Shown one piece after another: positions 1-5,927 of a stretch of 12,400 nt of DNA (within the stretch, counting starts at the first letter, position 1; every line of letters begins with the position of its first letter). A program made the translations under genes and the position numbers. Under the pieces are notes generated by a model. It was not told the DNA's origin. It did not search any database and saw only the letters and a list, made by a program, of their open reading frames with translations. This DNA comes from FEN-1297 sp046706945 (GTDB taxonomy: Bacteria > Bacteroidota > Ignavibacteria > Ignavibacteriales > Ignavibacteriaceae): positions 1-12,400 of the forward strand of contig JBJKOY010000485.1 of assembly GCA_046706945.1 (NCBI GenBank). The letters are read 5' to 3'.

Positions 1-1049
1 CCGTCGTAATATTGGATTCTTCCCTCTTCGTCGTAAACACATTTTGCGTTCTCACGAACATAAATCATTTTCCCGTCTTTCCTGTACCATTCAGCTTCGA
101 ACCCGACGATCTCGCCTCTGTTTTCAATTATATCTTTAAATTCTTTCCGGGTATATTTATGGTCGGCAATTCCTTCCTTTTCAAGGTTGCGTTTTTCCAA
201 TTCTTCAAAGCTGCCGTAGCCGAGCATTTCCAAGATAGCCGGATTCGAAAGAAGTATTCTGCCTTCCGGCGTTGTCCTGTATATACCGATAGGCGCGTTT
301 TCAAACAGGCGCCGGTATTTTTGTTCGGATTCTCTTAAAGCAAAATTAAATTGTTTACGTTCTTCGTTTTCGAATTTTAACCTGTTTTTCATTATGCCGG
401 CGGCAATGAACGATATCCCGATAACAAAAAAGAACGAATTAACCGGAGGGATGCTGTATCCAATTGCTGGGAAAACTTCGCCGGTTAAAATACCCGAAAT
501 AAAAGGGATAAAAATCCCTATGAACAGCCATAAGGCAGACTTTCTTTCGGTTTTACTGCGGGAGGAGAAGTAATACTGAATAGTAAGAAAAAAAGAATAA
601 ATTCCGCAGCCGAAGAAGTAAATTCCTATAAATATCGAATAAAAATTACGCGACGGTAAATATGCCCATCCGTACCATTCGCGAACGGCGCCCTGATATA
701 ATACTCCGGTGAAAACATGCAGAAACACAATTAGAACGGCGGGACTTAATAAAACAATATTGAAGGTTTTATTCCCGTCAAGTTTATTTTCCGTTAATAT
801 TAATATGAACTTCAAAAAAAGGTACGGGAAAAACGGCCAGAATATCGATGCTTTATGCCAAATTAAGGATAAGTTTAACGAAGGATATAAAGTAAAACTT
901 AATTCGCATATCCCGGTTAATACCGTAATGAGGTTAATTAACCCGAATAGTTTATTTAATCTGTTGGAAGAATTCTTACCTAAAATGAAGCTTCCGATTG
1001 CTGCAGCAACAATTATTCCTACAATATCCCAAAAAGCAAAAAAATACAT
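1..1049 (-). CDS. 7TM-PAS membrane sensor, probable histidine kinase (C-terminal end outside the window)
   Basis: Reads open from an ATG at 1049 to the left edge (349 codons plus two bases), so the output domain is missing. Residues 1-220 hold about seven hydrophobic segments (near 5-24, 34-53, 68-86, 97-113, 138-160, 171-189, 203-220). The pattern, including LIWHKASIFWPFFPYLF at 62-78, resembles the N-terminal 7TM sensor region of histidine kinases. A short charged linker (221-240) leads to a PAS domain from about 241 (QKYRRLFENAPIGIY, then a GYGSFEEL segment) to the edge. In this family a PAS linker normally runs into HisKA/HATPase, but a diguanylate cyclase or other output cannot be excluded. 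The frame upstream of the ATG is closed by a TAA at 1086-1088 with no other ATG; no strong ribosome site is visible. It is separated from the cheW gene behind it by 281 bp, so it is probably its own transcription unit. Confidence 0.85.
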   Translation of the reverse strand, partial: MYFFAFWDIVGIIVAAAIGSFILGKNSSNRLNKLFGLINLITVLTGICELSFTLYPSLNLSLIWHKASIFWPFFPYLFLKFILILTENKLDGNKTFNIVLLSPAVLIVFLHVFTGVLYQGAVREWYGWAYLPSRNFYSIFIGIYFFGCGIYSFFLTIQYYFSSRSKTERKSALWLFIGIFIPFISGILTGEVFPAIGYSIPPVNSFFFVIGISFIAAGIMKNRLKFENEERKQFNFALRESEQKYRRLFENAPIGIYRTTPEGRILLSNPAILEMLGYGSFEELEKRNLEKEGIADHKYTRKEFKDIIENRGEIVGFEAEWYRKDGKMIYVRENAKCVYDEEGRIQYYD

Positions 1050-1330
1050 CTGTTGAAGATATTTGTCCCAATAATTATAATATTTTTACATTTCATTTAA
1101 TTATCGGAGATTATCTCCTCTTTTTAAATATATTTTATGCAGTTTATACACCAAAACCGATTATTCTTCTGCTATATAATTATAAGTGGATCCGCAGTGT
1201 GTTCCGATTTTATTTATTATAAAATCTGAATTCCGCAGCATTCGAATAATCGGCGCAGCATATTCCGCGAAAATACTTTTTGACCTGCCGCTTAAATAAT
1301 TAAGAACATTGGTGTCAAATTGAAAGATTT
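1050..1330. other. Intergenic region upstream of the 7TM-PAS sensor
   Basis: AT-rich spacer between two minus-strand genes; I see no protein-like ORF or RNA gene. Possible minus-strand promoter elements are TTGGTG (complement of 1149-1154) and TATATT (complement of 1127-1132), 16 nt apart. They are a weak match and unsupported otherwise. A small perfect dyad GGAGA-TTA-TCTCC lies at 1106-1118 and would fall in the 5' leader of the sensor gene if that promoter is used. Several CCGC words occur at irregular spacing (1192, 1233, 1265, 1288). Confidence 0.35.
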
Positions 1331-1336
1331 TCAATT
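1318..1336. repeat. Perfect 8-bp inverted repeat overlapping the end of the first cheW
   Basis: AATTGAAA, a 3-nt loop (GAT), then TTTCAATT. On the minus strand it overlaps the last codon and TGA stop of cheW and could fold at the 3' end of the operon transcript. The stem is A/T-rich with a single G-C pair, and no run of U follows it, so it is a poor intrinsic terminator. It may only be a 3'-end stabilising hairpin or chance. Confidence 0.35.
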
Positions 1337-1816
1337 AACTTTCGTCAATATTTTTCTTTCGTCCGCCGATAAAAGATTATTAATGTCGAGCAATATTAAA
1401 AGGCTGCCTTCCGATTTAACAATCGATTTAATGTATCCGCTGTTTATTCCTGATGCAATTGCAGGCGGATTTTCAATGTTTTTTTGATCCACAACCAGCA
1501 CTTTGCTGATCGAATCTACGATTAGCCCGATGCTTCTGACTCCGTTTTCAACAATCACAATTCTGGTATCCTTATCGGTTGCTTTCTTACATAGGCCCAG
1601 CCTGCTTCTCAATTGGATCAGGGGGACGATAGCTCCGCGCAGATTGACCAATCCCTCTACAAATTCAGGTGCATTCGGCACCTTGGTAATTTTTGACAGT
1701 TTATTTATTTCGCGCACATTTCTAATATCTATACCGAATTCTTCATTGTCCAGATGGAAGCCTACTACCTGCAGCCTGCCGTCTTTGTCGTTAATTTTAT
1801 TGGTTGTTTCTTTCAT
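1331..1816 (-). CDS. cheW: CheW-family chemotaxis coupling protein (first copy)
   Basis: A 161-residue protein of usual CheW length, consisting essentially of one CheW domain (about 14-155). Recognisable landmarks are NEEFGIDI (24-31), the KVPNAPEF stretch (45-52), the conserved NLRG turn (58-61), DTRIVIVE (83-90) and the closing LLDINNLLS strand-helix. CheW bridges chemoreceptor tips to the kinase CheA in membrane-associated arrays. It follows the MCP gene by only 10 nt, and its GAGGA ribosome site overlaps the MCP stop codon, so the two are cotranscribed and probably translationally coupled. It is thus the natural adaptor for that receptor. By ungapped hand alignment it is about 46% identical to the second CheW at 8945-9430. 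It has a cysteine (C76) after the RLGL segment and a lysine-rich tail rather than the acidic tail of the other copy. Confidence 0.95.
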   Translation of the reverse strand: MKETTNKINDKDGRLQVVGFHLDNEEFGIDIRNVREINKLSKITKVPNAPEFVEGLVNLRGAIVPLIQLRSRLGLCKKATDKDTRIVIVENGVRSIGLIVDSISKVLVVDQKNIENPPAIASGINSGYIKSIVKSEGSLLILLDINNLLSADERKILTKVN

Positions 1817-1826
1817 TTCAGCATCC

Positions 1827-3893
1827 TCAATTATATTTTTCCAACAAGCCGTTTTGTCTTACCGATAAGCGGCTACGGCCTTCGTCTATCGTAAAACTTG
1901 AAATCAACTCCTGTAGATTCAATGCCAGTCTGTTCAAATCCTCCGTAGCTCTTGCAATTTGCTGGACTCCGGCCGCGGATTGATTGGTAACGGCGGTAAT
2001 GCCTTCGATATTCGTACTGATCTGCTCCGCTGCGCTCGATTGTTCTTCGCTTGCCGCCGCAACCTGTGAAATTATATCGACTACTTTTTCCGATCCGGCT
2101 ATAATCGTATTCAGAGAATTACCTGCTTTCCCGGCAAGGATTTTCCCTTCGGCAACTTCTTCTGTACCTTGATTTACGGAATTAACCACGTCTTCCGTGT
2201 CCGCCTGTATCTGCTTTATCATTTGAGCTATTTCCTTCGTTGCCTTGGTGGTTCTTTCGGCAAGTTTCCTTACCTCGTCGGCTACAACGGCAAACCCTCT
2301 TCCCTGTTCGCCCGCTCTGGCGGCCTCTATAGCCGCGTTCAAAGCTAGAAGATTGGTCTGGTCGGCTATTTCGTTTATGACCTGTATAATTTCCCCTATC
2401 TGTACACTGCTTGTTCCAAGTTTCATTATTTTTTCCGATGCATGTGAAACTATTTGATCTATTCTTTCCATTCCTTCCACGGTATCGAATACTGAACTGC
2501 CGCCGTCTTTTGCGATTATACCGGCTTCTTTAGCTGCTTCCGAAGCCGACTGTGCATTCCTGGATGTCTCGAGTATTGTTTTGGTCATTTGTTCCACGGC
2601 CGTGGCTATTTCAGATGTCTGCGACGATTGTTCTTCTGAACCGGCCGCAATCTCTTCAGCGCTTGATGAAATTTGCGAAGCTGCACTTGCCGTAGCTTCA
2701 ATTGAAGAAGTTACCTCCGACAATATTTTGCGCAGGGATTGAGAGGTCATATTAATACTGTCCTTTAATGTTTTATATTCGCCCAGATAATCTCCGGTCA
2801 TTCTGACGGTCAGATCGCCCTCCGCCATTTTCCCGAGCACCGTTCCGGCCTCGTCAAAAGGCCTGCTTATTGCGTTCAAAGTTTTATTTAATCCTTCAAT
2901 TACTTTTTTATACCCTCCCTCGAACTGCGCTTCGTTTCCTCTTACGTTCAGTTTCCCGTTTAAGCTCGAATCGACTAGGCGGTTTGTTTCCCCGATCAGG
3001 CCGGCAACTTTTCCTACTGCCTTTTCTACGGAGGCGACGGTTTCCTGTATCATCTTTATTATTTCGTTTACGCCGCGGGCAAGAAGACCCAATTCGTCTT
3101 CGGATATTATGTTTAACGGCTTGGTGCCGGTTTCTATCTTAACGTTCAGATCTCCCCCCGCCATCTGCTCGGCTCCTTTTTTAAGATTAAGCACGCAGAT
3201 ATTTTTTAGGCTGTCAATCCTGTCGTAAATCTGAGTAATGCCTCCCGAAAGAGATTTTGAAATATAGATTGCGAGAACAACGGCTATCAATAATCCTATT
3301 ACCATAAAGCTTATAAGGATCATGGTTATTCTCGACGCATCCGAACTGTCGGCCAAATATACTTCGCGGCCTTCGTTGGTATTTATTACAACGAGCCTGC
3401 TTAGCTGGTTCTGAGCCGCTTTTGCGACCTTGTCCATGTCGGTATTCACTAATGCGGCGGCTTTTTCTTTTTGGCCGCTTTTTACGAGCGACGAAAATTT
3501 ATCGGTATTGTCGACATAGCTTTGGTAATAGTCGATAAAATTTTGAAAAGAAATTTTCTCCGAGTCCGACGAAACCGTAGGCGAAAACTCGGCGATTAAT
3601 TTTTTTATTTTCAAATCGTAATTATGAATCTGTTTTTCATTTTGACTTATTTCGTCAGGTGTCCCGGCAATTATTATGTTCCCTACGTTGACCCGGATCC
3701 TCTGGAAATAATCCGTTAATTCGGATAACCAGGATATTGGAAGCAAATTTCCTTTATAAAGGTTTTCCTCTTTTGCGTTAAGGGAATTCATGTTCAATAT
3801 ACTCAGGTATCCGGTTATCATAGTAATGACAATAAGCATTGAAAAACTCAACATGAGCTTGGAACGAATTTTCAAATTTCCGAACCATTTCAT
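1827..3893 (-). CDS. Methyl-accepting chemotaxis protein with periplasmic helical sensor and several HAMP units
   Basis: Chemoreceptor of 688 residues. TM1 (about 13-32) and TM2 (about 189-211) bracket a ~155-residue, mostly helical extracytoplasmic domain like the four-helix-bundle MCP sensor. Then come an extended HAMP region (about 211-285, with DELGLL at 266-271), a second HAMP-like helical unit (290-345) and a third (341-395, containing MAEGDLTVRM at 356-365). The rest (395-665) is the antiparallel signalling hairpin. The conserved tip, with NLLALNAAIEAARAGEQGRG at 514-533, contacts CheA/CheW. Candidate methylation segments are AAGSEEQSS (416-424) and AAASEEQSS (612-620), symmetric about the tip. 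There is no C-terminal CheR-tethering pentapeptide like NWETF; the tail ends LLEKYN. A strong AAGGAG lies just before the ATG. It starts 31 nt after the receiver-kinase gene and is followed by cheW. The ligand cannot be read from the sequence. Confidence 0.96.
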   Translation of the reverse strand: MKWFGNLKIRSKLMLSFSMLIVITMITGYLSILNMNSLNAKEENLYKGNLLPISWLSELTDYFQRIRVNVGNIIIAGTPDEISQNEKQIHNYDLKIKKLIAEFSPTVSSDSEKISFQNFIDYYQSYVDNTDKFSSLVKSGQKEKAAALVNTDMDKVAKAAQNQLSRLVVINTNEGREVYLADSSDASRITMILISFMVIGLLIAVVLAIYISKSLSGGITQIYDRIDSLKNICVLNLKKGAEQMAGGDLNVKIETGTKPLNIISEDELGLLARGVNEIIKMIQETVASVEKAVGKVAGLIGETNRLVDSSLNGKLNVRGNEAQFEGGYKKVIEGLNKTLNAISRPFDEAGTVLGKMAEGDLTVRMTGDYLGEYKTLKDSINMTSQSLRKILSEVTSSIEATASAASQISSSAEEIAAGSEEQSSQTSEIATAVEQMTKTILETSRNAQSASEAAKEAGIIAKDGGSSVFDTVEGMERIDQIVSHASEKIMKLGTSSVQIGEIIQVINEIADQTNLLALNAAIEAARAGEQGRGFAVVADEVRKLAERTTKATKEIAQMIKQIQADTEDVVNSVNQGTEEVAEGKILAGKAGNSLNTIIAGSEKVVDIISQVAAASEEQSSAAEQISTNIEGITAVTNQSAAGVQQIARATEDLNRLALNLQELISSFTIDEGRSRLSVRQNGLLEKYN

Positions 3894-3924
3894 AAAAAAC
3901 TCCTTATATTAAAATGTAAAATTA

Positions 3925-5001
3925 TTATTTGATTAATTTGATTTTCACTTTTGTATAGTTGCCGGGCTCGCTTTGAACTTCCATAGAACCTCCGTACAAA
4001 TCCAATATTTTCCCGATTATTCCCAGACTCAAACCCAAGCCGTCCTGAAAGATTATGTCCCTGTCGAACTGTCTTAATATTCCTATGTTTTTGATTTGTT
4101 CGGAAGTCATACCGATTCCTTTATCCGTAATTTCAAAGACAAAATTATCGTCATCCGCGTATGTTTCTATTTTTATTTCCGTACCTACTTTCGAGAATTT
4201 GCATGCGTTCCCCACCAATTCTTCCGTAATAAATTTCAAATGGTGGTAATCGATATTGACGCGGGTTTCCGAGAGGGACATATGTAGGTCCGGATTTCTG
4301 TTTGTCCCGGATACTACCGATTTAACCGCGGAATAGATAGCTTCCTTGGCAGGAATATCCGAAACGCCCCGGTACTTTTTCAATTGACTGCCGTCCGCGG
4401 TAATTATTTCCAGCTCGCTGAAAAGAAGGAACTTTTGGATAATATTTAAAAGGTTCATGCCCGAGTTATTTATTCTGGAAACCATATCCAAAATTTCCCC
4501 GTTATTCAGGTCTTCGTGATGATCCAGGATCAGTTGTGAAAAACCTATAACTGAAGTAAGCGGCGTTCTCATTTCGTGGGGCAGGGATTTTGCGATGTTT
4601 ACGTGCATATCTTCTATTTTTTTATCGATATAATTTTTCCTGGATAATTTCGATTTTACCGCTGCAATTAGGTCGTCTGCTTTATACGGCTTGGTGAGAT
4701 AATCATCCGCACCCAGATTCATCCCGTGGCGGATATCCGAAATTTCGGCCCTGGCTGACAGAAAGATAAAAGGTATACCGGACGTGGCGGTATTTTCCTT
4801 CAATTCCTTAAATACTTCGTAGCCGTCGGCTTCGGGCATTAGAATGTCGGATATAATTAAGTCGGGGATATTACGTTTAGCGATTTCTATGCCTTTGCGG
4901 CCGTTTACCGCTTCCAATACTTCATACCCTTCTTCCGTCATCAGATCTAAGATGCCTTCTCTTAAATCCTTATCGTCTTCAATAACCAATATTTTATTCA
5001 T
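3925..5001 (-). CDS. Receiver-histidine kinase fusion (REC-HisKA-HATPase)
   Basis: Soluble 358-residue protein with the receiver at the N terminus. The receiver (1-120) has acidic D9/D10, phosphoacceptor D52 (ISDILMP), S82 and K104 (YLTKP). A short linker leads to HisKA with H142 in PHEMRTPL, then HATPase_c with the N-box around N265 (ELVGNACKFS), the DKGIGM G1 box (293-298) and GLGLSLGIIGK as the G2 region. No membrane or PAS segment is present, so its input must be phosphorylation of the receiver by another kinase. I start it at the ATG at 5001, which has GGAG about 7 nt upstream and begins the receiver fold (MNKILVIEDD). An upstream in-frame ATG at 5067 would add 22 residues lying outside the domain and inside the regulatory gap. 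It is 31 nt from the MCP gene. Its receiver is about 54% identical to that of the LytTR regulator. Confidence 0.93.
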   Translation of the reverse strand: MNKILVIEDDKDLREGILDLMTEEGYEVLEAVNGRKGIEIAKRNIPDLIISDILMPEADGYEVFKELKENTATSGIPFIFLSARAEISDIRHGMNLGADDYLTKPYKADDLIAAVKSKLSRKNYIDKKIEDMHVNIAKSLPHEMRTPLTSVIGFSQLILDHHEDLNNGEILDMVSRINNSGMNLLNIIQKFLLFSELEIITADGSQLKKYRGVSDIPAKEAIYSAVKSVVSGTNRNPDLHMSLSETRVNIDYHHLKFITEELVGNACKFSKVGTEIKIETYADDDNFVFEITDKGIGMTSEQIKNIGILRQFDRDIIFQDGLGLSLGIIGKILDLYGGSMEVQSEPGNYTKVKIKLIK

Positions 5002-5044
5002 TTTATTCTCCGATTTTATTTGTCCAAAAATAAACCGGATAGAC

Positions 5045-5065
5045 GCATTTACGGCCGTATAATGC
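5045..5065. promoter_or_regulatory. Near-perfect 21-bp dyad (possible operator or leader hairpin)
   Basis: GCATT-TACGGCCGTA-T-AATGC: a 10-bp perfect palindrome (5050-5059) flanked by complementary GCATT/AATGC arms with one unpaired T. It lies 44-64 nt upstream of the receiver-kinase start and immediately downstream, on the minus strand, of the three direct repeats. It could be a dimer operator or a leader hairpin. No U-tract follows directly, so it is not a convincing terminator. Confidence 0.4.
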
Positions 5066-5117
5066 AATTAGCGGTATTGGTATATAATAAGCGGTATGTT
5101 AAAGAAATAAGCGGATG
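5066..5117. promoter_or_regulatory. Three phased direct repeats, candidate LytTR-regulator binding array
   Basis: Three 12-bp copies begin at 5066 (AATTAGCGGTAT), 5086 (AATAAGCGGTAT) and 5106 (AATAAGCGGATG). The start-to-start distance is exactly 20 nt both times. Copies one and two match at 11 of 12 positions; the third keeps the AATAAGCGG core. On the coding (minus) strand the core reads CCGCTWATT. The array sits in the 143-bp gap just after the receiver-LytTR gene and before the receiver-kinase/MCP/cheW genes. Known LytTR regulators (AgrA, AlgR, ComE) bind pairs of roughly 9-bp direct repeats about two helical turns apart, which this geometry resembles. That the neighbouring LytTR protein binds here is inference. 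Confidence 0.5.
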
Positions 5118-5144
5118 TTTTTTGAGTCGAAGTTTAAGGGGGGA

Positions 5145-5918
5145 TTACCCGTAATTAAGTCTATTTTTTATTGCGGCGGCATATCTTCTGCTTATAACAA
5201 AATGCTGTTCTATGTTTTTTAAGTAAACCACGAGAGAATTATTGAACCATTTATCGGCTTTTACAATATAATCCAGGTTTATAATTGTAGATCTGTGTAT
5301 TCTTACGAATGAATTATCGGGGAGTATTTTTTCCCAATTCTTAAGCAGTTTTCTCACAAGGAATTTTTCCTGGTTTACGGTGTACACCATAGTATATTCG
5401 GCTTCCGCCGAAATGCACTTTATATCTTTTATTTTTAGAAATTTAGGCTTATTGTTCACCGAAACGTAAACATATTCGCCGTTGTTAAGCTTACCTTGGT
5501 CTGAATGATTTATATTATGCTCATTGTCTACAGCCGAGTCCAGGATTATTTGCTTTTTTTTTAATCTGGACTCAACGGCTTTCATAAGTTCGTCCAGCCG
5601 GAACGGCTTGGTAAGATAATCGTCGGCCCCCAGTTCCATTCCGTATCTAATGTCTCCCTTTTCGACTTTTGCGGTTAGAAATATAAAAGGTATTGCGGCG
5701 GTCTCCTTGCATTTGCTTAATTCGTTTATTACGTCGTAGCCGTTTTTTCCGGGCATTATTATGTCGCAGATAATTATATCGGGTAAATTTTCTTTAACCG
5801 AATTTATCCCGTCTTCCCCGTTGTCCGCCGTGAAAATTTCAAATCCTTCGTTTTCGAGAAGGTCGATAATGCTTTCCCTTATGCCGTTATCGTCTTCTAT
5901 CAGTACTATTTTTCTCAT
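5145..5918 (-). CDS. Response regulator, receiver plus LytTR DNA-binding domain
   Basis: 257 residues. The receiver (1-120) has acidic D9/D10, phosphoacceptor D52 (IICDIIMP), T82 and K104 (YLTKPF). A ~25-residue polar linker leads to a LytTR domain (about 145-254). Its marks are the strand pattern KFLKIKDIKCISAEAEYTMV (159-178), FLVRKLLKNWEKILP (186-200), FVRIHRSTIINLDYI (204-218) and a C-terminal ISRRYAAAIKNRL helix. Phosphorylated LytTR regulators bind direct repeats in promoters. The gene starts 9 nt after the five-PAS kinase stop with only a weak AGGT ribosome site, so translational coupling to that kinase is likely and it is the probable cognate partner. Its own possible target repeats lie just downstream at 5066-5117. 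The receiver closely resembles that of the adjacent receiver-kinase. Confidence 0.95.
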   Translation of the reverse strand: MRKIVLIEDDNGIRESIIDLLENEGFEIFTADNGEDGINSVKENLPDIIICDIIMPGKNGYDVINELSKCKETAAIPFIFLTAKVEKGDIRYGMELGADDYLTKPFRLDELMKAVESRLKKKQIILDSAVDNEHNINHSDQGKLNNGEYVYVSVNNKPKFLKIKDIKCISAEAEYTMVYTVNQEKFLVRKLLKNWEKILPDNSFVRIHRSTIINLDYIVKADKWFNNSLVVYLKNIEQHFVISRRYAAAIKNRLNYG

Positions 5919-5927
5919 TATGTTGAC

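Noticed and set aside
1081..1098. Possible 25-codon leader ORF (MKCKNIII...) overlapping the 7TM-PAS start
   Set aside because: The GGAG upstream is about 18 nt away, too far, and the peptide has no distinguishing features.
1106..1118. Hairpin GGAGA-TTA-TCTCC followed by TCTTTTT on the plus strand as a terminator
   Set aside because: Only a 5-bp stem and no plus-strand gene ends upstream of it in this window.
709..1222. Two overlapping plus-strand ORFs opposite and beyond the 7TM-PAS sensor start
   Set aside because: The minus frame encodes an obvious membrane sensor; these frames have no ribosome site or family features.
3925..5001. Receiver-kinase as a CheA
   Set aside because: It has a conventional HisKA dimerisation/phosphoacceptor domain and no Hpt or CheW-like P5 domain, so it is not a CheA by architecture.
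5002..5067. 22-residue N-terminal extension of the receiver-kinase from the ATG at 5067
   Set aside because: The ATG at 5001 has GGAG at correct spacing and begins the receiver fold exactly, whereas the extension would be translated from the dyad region.
5066..5117. CRISPR-like array
   Set aside because: Only three short 12-bp units with 8-bp spacers; far too small for CRISPR repeats and no cas genes nearby.
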